From contig NZ_JACOMF010000037.1 in NCBI RefSeq assembly GCF_014283215.1, positions 1 to 53,022 of the forward strand: a stretch of DNA of 53,022 bases, read 5' to 3'. The DNA comes from Siccirubricoccus deserti. Lineage in GTDB: Bacteria > Pseudomonadota > Alphaproteobacteria > Acetobacterales > Acetobacteraceae. Numbering within the stretch: the stretch's first letter is position 1; every line of letters starts with the position of its first letter. A program made the translations under genes and the position numbers. Shown here in pieces: positions 27,386 to 34,860 of the stretch. The notes under the pieces were generated by a model, which searched no databases, had not been told where the DNA came from, and was given only the letters and a program-made list of their open reading frames with translations.

Positions 27386-28344
27386 TCGGCCGGCGGGGTG
27401 CGCTGGCTGCGCCATTCCTGCTGTCCGGCGCCGCCCGGGCCCAGGGGCACTTCACCCGCCCGCTGCGGCTGATCGCCCCCTTCGGCCCCGGCAGCACCGT
27501 GGACCTCATGGCCCGCGCCCTGGCCGGGCCGCTGGGGGAGGCGCTGGGCCAGCCGGTGGTGGTGGAGAACCGGGCCGGCGCCGGCGGCAACATCGGGGTG
27601 GAGGTGGCGGCGCGGGCGGCGAAGGACGGCCACACCCTGGCGCTCGGCACCAGCGGCCCGTTAGCGATCAACCCGGCGCTGCTCGATCGCATGCCCTATG
27701 ATGTGGCGACGGAACTGGCACCGGTCTCGCTGCTGGCGATCGGGCCGAACCTGCTGGCGGTGGGGCCGGCGGTGGTGGCGGCCGATCTCGGCGCGCTGAT
27801 CGCCCAGGCGAAGGCCCGGCCGGCCAGGCTGACCTACGGCTCCTCCGGCATCGGCAGCAGCAACCACCTGGCCGGGGCGGTCTTCGCCGCCGCCGCCGGG
27901 GTTGAATTGAACCACGTGCCCTATCGCGGCAATGCCGAGATGGCGAACGACCTGCTGGCCGGGCGGCTGGACATGGTGTTCTCCGGCCTGCCGCCGGTGC
28001 TGCCGCTGCTGCAGGCCGGCAGCCTGCGCGCGCTGGCCATCGCCGGTCCGCGCCGGGTGCCGCTGCTTCCGGCGGTGCCGACCATGGCCGAGGCCGGGCT
28101 GGCGGAGGCTGAGGCGGTGGTGTTCTACGGGCTGGTGACCGTAGCCGGCACGCCGGCGCCGGTGCTGGCGGCGCTCTCCGCCGGGATGCGCCAGGCGCTC
28201 GGTCGGGCGGATCTGCAGGCGACCTATACGGGTCTTGGCTCGGCGGCGGAGGGATCCTCACCGGAAGAATTCGGGCGGCTGATCAGCAGCGAGACGGTGC
28301 GCTGGCGCGGGGTGATCCAGCGCTTCGGGATCCGGCCGGGGTAG
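27382..28344 (+). CDS. Bug-family periplasmic binding protein, coupled to an NTF2-like gene
   Basis: A 320-residue TctC/Bug protein. The signal peptide is IGRRGALAAPFLLSGAARAQ. Family motifs are RPLRLIAPFGPGSTVDLMAR, VENRAGAGGNIGVEVAAR and LNHVPYRGNAEMANDLLAGR. Translation is coupled to the preceding NTF2-like gene by an ATGA overlap, so the bound compound may be that protein's substrate or product; this is inference. No transporter membrane subunits are close by. Confidence 0.9.
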   Translation: MIGRRGALAAPFLLSGAARAQGHFTRPLRLIAPFGPGSTVDLMARALAGPLGEALGQPVVVENRAGAGGNIGVEVAARAAKDGHTLALGTSGPLAINPALLDRMPYDVATELAPVSLLAIGPNLLAVGPAVVAADLGALIAQAKARPARLTYGSSGIGSSNHLAGAVFAAAAGVELNHVPYRGNAEMANDLLAGRLDMVFSGLPPVLPLLQAGSLRALAIAGPRRVPLLPAVPTMAEAGLAEAEAVVFYGLVTVAGTPAPVLAALSAGMRQALGRADLQATYTGLGSAAEGSSPEEFGRLISSETVRWRGVIQRFGIRPG

Positions 28345-28554
28345 GACGGGCTGGCACCCTGCCGGCTTCCCGTCCGGGCTGAGATCGGCGAATCTGGCAG
28401 GCAAGGCGCTGTTTATTCCATTCAGCCGTACCCGGCCATTCTGCCGCCGCCCGACGCGGGCGACTGGCTGCCGGCCGGCGACGTCCCGCGACCTCGGCGT
28501 GCGCCCAGTGGCGGCGAAGCTGCACCCCGACCATGACACCCCGGGACTGTACAA

Positions 28555-29997
28555 CTAGACGGGGTTGCTCGACGGCGGCGTGTCGAGCCCCGCGCCCGGC
28601 TGAAGGTTCCGCAGCTTCTCGGGGTGGAAGCGGTCGCCGAAGATGTCGCCGAGCGAGGTCTGCAGTGCCGTTCGGGCTCGCACGAAGGCGGTGCGGGCGG
28701 TGGTGTCCTCGGGGTGTTGCAGCGTGTCGCGCTCGGCGTCGCGCAGCAGCCGCAGCTCGTCGTTCAGCTGCTTCGCCGTCTCTCGCGGCAGCGCCTTGCC
28801 GGCGACATAGACTGCCTGGCTCAGGCCGATCAGGTATTTCAGCGTATCCGGCACCTCGAAGCGTTCCAGGTCGTTCGGCCCGTTGGCCACCAGCGCCGCG
28901 GCGGCGAAGGCGCTGAAGGCGAGGGCCTGCACCCGGGTCACGTCGATCTCGCCATCGGCGCCGAGCAGGTCGTGCCAGCGCGGCCGGCGCGGCGCATTGT
29001 CCAGCACGCCGGTCGCCAGCAGCCACAGCCGGTTGCCGGTCGATACCACTGGTCCGCCGGCGATGGAGGCAAGGGCGGAGCCGGCCATGGTGATGCCGAG
29101 CAGCCAGAGCACGTCGCTCGACAGCGATGACAGCTCCCCGGTGCGGATCAGCACATAGGCGTAGACGCCGACCGCCGCGAGGGTGAAGAGCAGCACCTGG
29201 AAGCGCGAGAGGCTGGCGGTACCGAAGGCATCCTGGCTGATGACGATAGGGCTGAAGGCGCGCAGCCAGGCCTGCAGCGGCCGCCGGTCGGGGGCGCGGG
29301 AGGCGGTCTCCCGCAGCTGCAGCTCGTGCAGCTGCCGTGCGGCGAGCGCCAGCATCAGATAGAGCACGCCGACGCTGCCGAGGCCGGCCGCCACCGACAG
29401 GTAGTATGAGGAGACGGTGACGGTGGTCAGGCCAAACATCGCCGGCCGGTTGGCGAAGGGGGGTGGCGCGGCGCCTTCCGCTACCGCGGGCCGCAGGCAG
29501 ACGGCAACCGCCAATTGCCAGGTCGAGCGCCAGCCGGTCTCCGGCGGGCGGAAGGCGATGCGGGTCGGGGTGATGCCCTTCTCCGGGATGGGCGGATCGA
29601 CCCGGGCGACCAGCACGCCCCTGCCATCGGGGGGCGGCAGGGTGCCGGGCTCGCCGCGATAGGCGATGGCCATGAAATAGCCGCCGTTCCAAACGGCATC
29701 GGGCATCGCCTCCGGCTTGAGCACCGACACCAGGACGATCGCCTCGGCACCCGAGATCTGCTTCACGTCGCGGTCGATCCGGAGACTGCCCAGCCGCTGG
29801 AAGTCGATCCATTGGGCGATGGCGCGGGCGGTACGCCCGGGGTTGCCGGCGGTGCCGCCACCGGACAGCCACCCGGGCAGGCTGCAGAGCGTATCCATGT
29901 CGCTTTCGCGCCCCGCGGCGGGCGTGGCCTCCGGCTGGGCGCGCGCCGGCCCGGACAGCGCAAGCAGCAGCAGAACCAGCAGGGGCAGGCCGCGCAT
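28555..29997 (-). CDS. Unknown membrane protein next to fliP
   Basis: A 480-residue protein I do not recognise. It has a signal peptide (GLPLLVLLLLALSGPARAQP), then about 170 residues expected to be periplasmic, with VKQISGAEAIVLVSVLKPEA. Four hydrophobic segments follow: YYLSVAAGLGSVGVLYLMLA, FQVLLFTLAAVGVYAYVLIR, SDVLWLLGITMAGSALASIA and ALAFSAFAAAALVANGP. The C-terminal 100 residues are soluble and charged, rich in helices. GGAAGGA precedes the ATG at 29997. It follows fliP on the same strand with an 80-base gap, so it may belong to the flagellar transcript, but nothing in the sequence proves a motility role. Confidence 0.7.
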   Translation of the reverse strand: MRGLPLLVLLLLALSGPARAQPEATPAAGRESDMDTLCSLPGWLSGGGTAGNPGRTARAIAQWIDFQRLGSLRIDRDVKQISGAEAIVLVSVLKPEAMPDAVWNGGYFMAIAYRGEPGTLPPPDGRGVLVARVDPPIPEKGITPTRIAFRPPETGWRSTWQLAVAVCLRPAVAEGAAPPPFANRPAMFGLTTVTVSSYYLSVAAGLGSVGVLYLMLALAARQLHELQLRETASRAPDRRPLQAWLRAFSPIVISQDAFGTASLSRFQVLLFTLAAVGVYAYVLIRTGELSSLSSDVLWLLGITMAGSALASIAGGPVVSTGNRLWLLATGVLDNAPRRPRWHDLLGADGEIDVTRVQALAFSAFAAAALVANGPNDLERFEVPDTLKYLIGLSQAVYVAGKALPRETAKQLNDELRLLRDAERDTLQHPEDTTARTAFVRARTALQTSLGDIFGDRFHPEKLRNLQPGAGLDTPPSSNPV

Positions 29998-30077
29998 CGG
30001 GGAGTCCTTCCGCCTCGACGGGCTGAAGCCTAGGGCATGGGCTGCGTCGTCGGAACGGAATCCCGCGTCCCCGGCCG

Positions 30078-30818
30078 CTATCCGGAGGCGAAGCCCTGCA
30101 CCAGGCTGCCCGCCACCAGCCGCCAGCCATCGACCAACACGAAGAAGATCAGCTTGAACGGCAGTGAGACCACGTTCGGCGGCAGCATCATCATGCCGAG
30201 CGACATCAGCAGGCTGGCCACTACCATGTCGATGACGAGGAAGGGCAGGAACAGCAGGAAGCCGATCTCGAAGGCGCGCTTCAACTCGCTGACCAGGAAG
30301 GCCGGCAGCAGCGCCCGCCAAGGCAGTTGATCCGGCCGCGCAGCCTCGGGCAGTGGCGGCAGGCGGGCGAGGTCCATGAAGAGCGCCAGATCGCCTTCCC
30401 GCACCTGCGCCGCCATGAAGCCGCGAAAGGGTTCGGCCGTGGCGGCCAGCCCCTCCAGCTCGCCGACCTGGCCTTCCATCAGCGGTGCCAGCCCGGCCCG
30501 CCAGCTTTCCTCCAGCACCGGCTGCATGACGAAGAGGGTCAGGAACAGCGCCAGCCCGATCAGCACCGGGTTGGGCGGCACGCCCTGGGCGCCGATGGCA
30601 CTGCGCAGCAACGACAGCACGATGGCGATGCGGGTGAAGGCGGTGGCCATCACCAGCAGTGAGGGTGCCAGCGACAGCACCCCGATCAGCGCCGTGAGCT
30701 GGATGATGCGTGAGGTCGCGCCCACCTGACCGGCGGCGCCAAGGTCGATGCTGACGCTCTGTGCCGCCGCCGGCAGCGCGCCCCCAACCAGCAGCAGCGC
30801 GACGAGCCAGCGGGTCAC
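30078..30818 (-). CDS. fliP: Flagellar type III export gate protein FliP
   Basis: A 246-residue core membrane component of the flagellar export gate, which forms a helical pore with FliQ and FliR. The signal sequence MTRWLVALLLVGGALPAAAQ is typical of FliP. So are IIQLTALIGVLSLAPSLLVM, FTRIAIVLSLLRSAIG, and the C-terminal FLVIDMVVASLLMSLGMMML. Length matches the family. It begins inside the fliO stop (ATGA overlap). FliQ and FliR are encoded 2 kb away on the opposite strand. Confidence 0.95.
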   Translation of the reverse strand: MTRWLVALLLVGGALPAAAQSVSIDLGAAGQVGATSRIIQLTALIGVLSLAPSLLVMATAFTRIAIVLSLLRSAIGAQGVPPNPVLIGLALFLTLFVMQPVLEESWRAGLAPLMEGQVGELEGLAATAEPFRGFMAAQVREGDLALFMDLARLPPLPEAARPDQLPWRALLPAFLVSELKRAFEIGFLLFLPFLVIDMVVASLLMSLGMMMLPPNVVSLPFKLIFFVLVDGWRLVAGSLVQGFASG

Positions 30819-31084
30819 GGCGCCGACCCCGGCGCAGGCGGCAGCCAGCCGACGACCGTATCCTGGCCGCCACCGGTCAACAGCAGTACCTCCCGCCCGT
30901 CGCAGCGCAGCAGCAGCAGGCGGCGGCGCGGATCGAGCGCCAGCACCTCCTGCACGGCGAGGCGACGGCCGGTGCGGGGGGCGCCGCCGCCGGCGCGGAA
31001 GGCCCGGCCGGTCAGCCAGATCAGCAGCAGCACAACGGCGAGCGCCGCCGCGGCCTGCAGCCAGTGTCCCATCTCCAGACTCAT
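30815..31084 (-). CDS. fliO: FliO-like flagellar biosynthesis protein
   Basis: An 89-residue protein with one membrane helix (WLQAAAALAVVLLLIWLTGR) and a small basic cytoplasmic domain with GRRLAVQEVLALDPRRRLLL, matching the FliO pattern. FliO helps assemble the FliP ring. The ATG at 31084 has AGGAGG eight bases upstream and the gene overlaps fliP by four bases. The sequence is short and variable, so the symbol rests on the helix-plus-domain pattern and the position directly before fliP. Confidence 0.78.
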   Translation of the reverse strand: MSLEMGHWLQAAAALAVVLLLIWLTGRAFRAGGGAPRTGRRLAVQEVLALDPRRRLLLLRCDGREVLLLTGGGQDTVVGWLPPAPGSAP

Positions 31085-31124
31085 CCCGCGGCCTCCTGCC
31101 GGCGGTTGGGGGTTCAGGCGGTGC

Positions 31125-31397
31125 TCAGGCTTCAGCCGGCGGGCTCGGCAGCGCTGCGGCCAGGCCCTCCACCTCCGCCACCAGCGCCTCCAGCGCCGGG
31201 CGTAGCGGCCTTGCGGCGAAGGCCGGCAGCAGGGCGACCGCGGTGCAGAGCCGCGCCGCTTCGGCATCCAGCCCGGCGAGGTCGATCTGCCGCCCGCCCT
31301 GCGCCAGGATGCGGGCCAGCGTCACCGTGCCCTGCATGGATTGGATGGCGGTGAGGATCGGCAGGGTCAGCGGTTCCGCACCGGGGCCTTGGGTCAT
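31125..31397 (-). CDS. Small unknown protein at the head of the fliO-fliP operon
   Basis: A 90-residue, Ala/Leu-rich helical protein starting MTQGPGAEPLTLPILTAIQS and ending ALPSPPAEA. No membrane segment or known motif is visible. It lies 40 bases before fliO on the same strand, so it is probably first in that transcript. The ATG at 31397 has no strong ribosome binding site, and the open frame extends upstream, so the start is uncertain. A role as a small flagellar chaperone is possible but unproven. Confidence 0.5.
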   Translation of the reverse strand: MTQGPGAEPLTLPILTAIQSMQGTVTLARILAQGGRQIDLAGLDAEAARLCTAVALLPAFAARPLRPALEALVAEVEGLAAALPSPPAEA

Positions 31398-31419
31398 GCC
31401 GGGATGCTCGCATGGCCAG

Positions 31420-31488
31420 GTTAAGCGATGCTTGCGACGGCACCGGCACTGCCGCCGATGGCCGCCGCCCGGCTTAACGTTCCCTTTG
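31420..31488. promoter_or_regulatory. Possible CtrA-type TTAA sites between divergent flagellar operons
   Basis: Two arms in inverted orientation, GTTAAGC (31420-31426) and GCTTAAC (31472-31478), lie in the GC-rich gap between the leftward fliO-fliP and rightward flgB operons. Each fits a partial CtrA box TTAA-N7-TTAA: TTAA at 31421 followed by N7 and TTGC, and TTAA at 31474 followed by N7 and TTTG. CtrA, controlled by CckA, governs flagellar genes in many alphaproteobacteria. The second halves are degenerate, so this is only a candidate. Confidence 0.3.
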
Positions 31489-31511
31489 CGGAATTGCGGC
31501 ATATCGGGCGC

Positions 31512-31901
31512 ATGGACCCCTCGCGCACCTCGACCATCGCCCTTGCCGAACGCCGCCTGGCTTGGCTGGACACCCGGCAGGCGGTGCTGGCGCAGAACAT
31601 CGCCAATGCCGATACGCCCGGCTACCGGCCGCGCGACATCACCCCCTTCGCCGCGCTGCTGGCGCGGGGCGGCGGCGTGGCATTGGCGCGCACCGATGGC
31701 CAGCACATCGCCCAGCGCCGGGGTGAGCCACTGGCACGGCCCGACCGCGGCGCCGTGGAACGGGCGCCGAATGGCAATGCCGTCTCCCTGGACCGGGAGG
31801 CGATGCGGGTGGCGGACACCGATACGGCGCATGCGCTGGCCACCGGCCTGCATCGCCGCTGGCTCGGCATGTTCCGCACTGCGCTGGGCCGGCAGCAGTA
31901 A
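31512..31901 (+). CDS. flgB: Flagellar proximal rod protein FlgB
   Basis: A 129-residue rod subunit secreted by the flagellar export system. The conserved N-terminal motif VLAQNIANADTPGYRPRDI is clear, preceded by the family-like ALAERRLAWLDTRQ. The ATG at 31512 gives the usual distance to that motif; an in-frame ATG at 31428 would add a non-family extension. It is first of flgB-flgC-fliE. The C-terminus is of normal length. Confidence 0.93.
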   Translation: MDPSRTSTIALAERRLAWLDTRQAVLAQNIANADTPGYRPRDITPFAALLARGGGVALARTDGQHIAQRRGEPLARPDRGAVERAPNGNAVSLDREAMRVADTDTAHALATGLHRRWLGMFRTALGRQQ

Positions 31902-31924
31902 TCCTCGCACGGAAGGCAGGCCGC

Positions 31925-32332
31925 ATGGATCTCGATCAGGCTTTACGCATCTCGGCCGCCGGCATGCAGGCGCAGTCGACGCGGCTGCGGGTGGTGGCGG
32001 AGAACCTCGCCAACCGGGACAGCACCGGCCAGTCGCCCGGCGCCGACCCCTATCGCCGCAAAACCGTGACTTTCGCCAACCGGCTGGACCGCCAGGCGGG
32101 GATGGAGACGGTGCGGGTCAGCCGCGTCGGCACCGCGCCCGGCGAGTTCCGCCAGGACTACGACCCCGGCCACCCGGCGGCCGACGCCCGCGGCTACGTC
32201 ATGCGCCCCAACGTCGACAGTCTGGTCGAGATGATGGACATGCGGGAGGCCCAGCGCAGCTACAGCGCCAACCTCTCGGTGCTGGAGACCACACGCGGCA
32301 TGCTGACCCGCACCATCGAGGCGCTGCGCTGA
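31925..32332 (+). CDS. flgC: Flagellar proximal rod protein FlgC
   Basis: A 135-residue rod protein. The N-terminus DLDQALRISAAGMQAQSTRL and VVAENLANRDST are family-typical, as is the C-terminal NVDSLVEMMDMREAQRSYSA. It follows flgB by 23 bases, and its stop overlaps the fliE start by one base (TGATG). Confidence 0.95.
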   Translation: MDLDQALRISAAGMQAQSTRLRVVAENLANRDSTGQSPGADPYRRKTVTFANRLDRQAGMETVRVSRVGTAPGEFRQDYDPGHPAADARGYVMRPNVDSLVEMMDMREAQRSYSANLSVLETTRGMLTRTIEALR

Positions 32333-32628
32333 TGCCAGCCCCGATCGCCCCGGCGCAGGCGGCGGCGGCCTATCGCGCCGCGGCGGCCGGTGAGGGCGTG
32401 GGCGGGGCCGAAGGCGGCTTCGGCGCCACCCTGCGGCGCGCGGTGGAAAGCGCGGTGGACCTTGGCCGCAGCGCCGATGCCGCGACCAGCCAGTCGATGC
32501 TCGGCCAGGGCAGCGTCACCGATGTGGTGCTGGCGGTGTCGCGCGCCGAACTCGCGCTGCAGACCGCAGTCGCGGTGCGAGACCGCATGGTGGCCGCCTA
32601 TCAGGATGTGATGCGCATGCCGATCTAG
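32332..32628 (+). CDS. fliE: Flagellar hook-basal body protein FliE
   Basis: A 98-residue linker between the MS ring and rod. The conserved C-terminal region is present: SVTDVVLAVSRAELALQTAV and VRDRMVAAYQDVMRMPI. The start is fixed by the TGATG overlap with flgC. The frame is open far upstream, but that part is antisense shadow. Confidence 0.93.
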   Translation: MPAPIAPAQAAAAYRAAAAGEGVGGAEGGFGATLRRAVESAVDLGRSADAATSQSMLGQGSVTDVVLAVSRAELALQTAVAVRDRMVAAYQDVMRMPI

Positions 32629-32641
32629 CCGGCTGCGGTAA

Positions 32642-32674
32642 CCGTCATGCGCGGGCTCGACCCGCGCATGACGG
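32642..32674. repeat. Perfect 14-bp palindromic hairpin between fliE and fliQ
   Basis: CCGTCATGCGCGGG (32642-32655), loop CTCGA, then its exact complement (32661-32674). The form CCGTCATG...CATGACGG with a short loop resembles the small palindromic repeats scattered between genes in alphaproteobacteria. It could slow or end transcription after fliE, or stabilise the upstream mRNA. No T-tract follows. Confidence 0.7.
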
Positions 32675-32752
32675 CAGGGTGGCGGTGTGAAGCCGGCGCC
32701 ATCTTCAACGCCACCCAATACGGGTGGCCGCAACACCCGCAGGAGGCGGGCG

Positions 32753-33028
32753 ATGGACGAGACCCCCACCTCTCTCGCGGTGCGCGAGGCACTCTGGATG
32801 GCGGTGCAGCTGGCCGGGCCGCCGCTGGCGGCGATGCTGGTGATCGGCCTCATCATCTCCATCCTGCAGGCGCTGACCCAGATCCAGGAGGCGACGCTCG
32901 CCTTCCTGCCCAAGCTCGCCGTCATGGGAATGGTGCTGCTGCTGCTGGGGCCGGCCATGGTCGGCTCCATGCGCGGCTATGCCGTCGGGCTGTTCGACCG
33001 CATCGTCGCCGTTGGCGGCCTGCCATGA
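32753..33028 (+). CDS. fliQ: Flagellar export gate protein FliQ
   Basis: A 91-residue protein with two membrane helices (LVIGLIISILQALTQIQEAT and MGMVLLLLGPAMVGSMRGYA), the standard FliQ layout. AGGAGG lies just before the ATG at 32753. It is coupled to fliR by an ATGA overlap and completes the FliPQR gate with the fliP gene across the divergent promoter. Confidence 0.94.
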   Translation: MDETPTSLAVREALWMAVQLAGPPLAAMLVIGLIISILQALTQIQEATLAFLPKLAVMGMVLLLLGPAMVGSMRGYAVGLFDRIVAVGGLP

Positions 33029-33789
33029 GCTGGGAGGCGCTGCCCGATCTCGCCTTCCAGTCGATGCTGCTGCTGGCACGGCTCGGCGGGGCGGTGATGC
33101 TGCTGCCCGGCCTTGGCGAGCAGGAGGTGCCGGTCGCCCTCCGCCTCGCCCTGGCGCTGGCGCTGGTGGCGTTGCTGCTGCCGCCGCTGGCCGCCGGCCT
33201 GCCGCCGCTGCCGGCCGAGCTGCCGGAGCTGCTGCGGCTGCTGCTGGGTGAGACCGCCATCGGGCTGCGGTTCGGCATGCTGGGCCGGCTGGTGGCGCTG
33301 GCGATGGCGCAGGCCGGGCAGATGGTGGCGCTGATGATCGGGCTCAGCAGCCCGCTGCAGACCGACCCGATGCTGGGGGCGCAATCCACCGCCACCGGCC
33401 GGCTGTTTGCGCTGTTCGCCGCCACCCTGGTGCTGGCCAGCGGGCTCTATGCCATCCCGCTGGAAGGGTTGGTGCGGAGCTATGCGCTGCTGCCGCCGGG
33501 CGCGCCGCTGCCGCTCGGCAGCACGGCGGAGGCGCTGGCGCAGGGGCTGGCGGACAGTCTCGGCGTCGCGCTGCGGCTGGCCGGGCCGCTGGTGCTGGCC
33601 GGCATTCTCGGCAATTTCGCCCTGGCCCTGCTGGCCAGGGTGGCGCCGCAGGTGCAGGTCTTCGCCCTGGCAGCGCCGGTGCAGATCATCGGCGGGCTGC
33701 TGCTGCTCATGCTGGTGCTGCCGTCGCTGGCCGGCGTCTGGCTGGCCAGCAGCCACGACGGCTTTCTCGCCATGACGGGCCCGCCCTGA
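33025..33789 (+). CDS. fliR: Flagellar export gate protein FliR
   Basis: A 254-residue, very hydrophobic membrane protein. Family features include LLARLGGAVMLLPGLGEQEV at the N-terminus, the middle segment MVALMIGLSSPLQTDPMLGA and the C-terminal VFALAAPVQIIGGLLLLMLV. The start at 33025 overlaps the fliQ stop. flhB follows after three bases. Confidence 0.94.
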   Translation: MSWEALPDLAFQSMLLLARLGGAVMLLPGLGEQEVPVALRLALALALVALLLPPLAAGLPPLPAELPELLRLLLGETAIGLRFGMLGRLVALAMAQAGQMVALMIGLSSPLQTDPMLGAQSTATGRLFALFAATLVLASGLYAIPLEGLVRSYALLPPGAPLPLGSTAEALAQGLADSLGVALRLAGPLVLAGILGNFALALLARVAPQVQVFALAAPVQIIGGLLLLMLVLPSLAGVWLASSHDGFLAMTGPP

Positions 33790-33792
33790 GCC

Positions 33793-34860
33793 ATGGCCGG
33801 GGAGAATGGCAAGGAGGCCGAGGATCGCACTGAAGCCCCCTCGCAGCGCCGGCTCGACAAGGCGCGCGAGGAAGGCCAGGTCGCGCTCTCCCGTGAGGCG
33901 GTGGGATTCGCCACCCTGCTGGCGGCGACCCTCGCCGGCTTCATGGCGCTGCCGCCGCTTGGGCTGGAATGGCTGCGGGCGATGCGTCTGGTGTTCGAGG
34001 CGCCGAACCTGGCCGGCGGCCTGCCGGCGGTGGAGGCGCTGCTGCGCGCCTCCGCCCTGGTGCTGCTGCCGGTGCTGGGGCTGGTGGCGATGGCCGCAAT
34101 CTTCGCCAGTCTGGCGCAGACCGGCCCAGGGCTGCATTGGCAGAAGCTGGCGCCGGATCTGGCACGGCTCAGCCCGCTGGCGGCACTCGGCCGGCTGTTC
34201 GGGGCGGAAGGGTTGGCGGAGCTGCTTCGCACCCTGCTGAAGCTTGACGTGGTCGGCGGGGCGCTGTGGCTGGCGGTGGAGCCGGAGGTGCTGCGGGCGG
34301 CGCCGCACCAGCCGGCGGCGATGCTGCTGCGGGACGCCGGGCGCGGCGTGCTGCGGCTGCTGGTGGCGATGCTGCTGGCCTTCGGCGGCCTTGCCCTGCT
34401 CGACCTGCTCTGGGTCCGCTGGCGGCACCTGCGCAAGCTGCGAATGAGCCGCGAGGAGGTGAAGCAGGAGCAGCGCGAGAGCGAGGGCGACCCGCATGTC
34501 AGGGCACGGCTGCGGCAGATCCGCGAGACCAGGGCGCGGCGCCGGATGCTGGCGCAGGTGCCGAAGGCCACGGTTGTCATAACGAACCCAACTCATTACG
34601 CTGTGGCTCTGACCTACCAGCAGGGGCAATCCGCGGCGCCGAAGCTGGTGGCCAAGGGGGCGGATGCGATGGCCGCGCGCATCCGCACGGCGGCCGAGGA
34701 GCATGGCGTGCCGATCGTCTCCAACCCGCCGCTCGCCCGCGCCCTGTTCAGGCTGGAACCGGATACCGAGATTCCCGCCGAGCATTGGCAGGCGGTGGCC
34801 GAGATCATCGCCTATGTCTGGCGCCTGCAGGGAAGCCGGCTGGGGATGACGGGTGGCTGA
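33793..34860 (+). CDS. flhB: Flagellar export switch protein FlhB
   Basis: A 355-residue export-gate regulator that switches substrate class after self-cleavage. The N-terminus DRTEAPSQRRLDKAREEGQV is diagnostic. Four membrane segments follow, then the cytoplasmic domain with the autocleavage site NPTH at residues 265-268 in VVITNPTHYAVALTY. The codons around that site are unusually AT-rich for this gene. Its stop overlaps the GTG start of the CckA-like kinase by eight bases. Confidence 0.95.
   Translation: MAGENGKEAEDRTEAPSQRRLDKAREEGQVALSREAVGFATLLAATLAGFMALPPLGLEWLRAMRLVFEAPNLAGGLPAVEALLRASALVLLPVLGLVAMAAIFASLAQTGPGLHWQKLAPDLARLSPLAALGRLFGAEGLAELLRTLLKLDVVGGALWLAVEPEVLRAAPHQPAAMLLRDAGRGVLRLLVAMLLAFGGLALLDLLWVRWRHLRKLRMSREEVKQEQRESEGDPHVRARLRQIRETRARRRMLAQVPKATVVITNPTHYAVALTYQQGQSAAPKLVAKGADAMAARIRTAAEEHGVPIVSNPPLARALFRLEPDTEIPAEHWQAVAEIIAYVWRLQGSRLGMTGG

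Noticed and set aside
30748-32331. Upstream extension of the fliE frame
   Set aside because: Overlaps fliP, fliO, flgB and flgC; only the last 98 codons match FliE.
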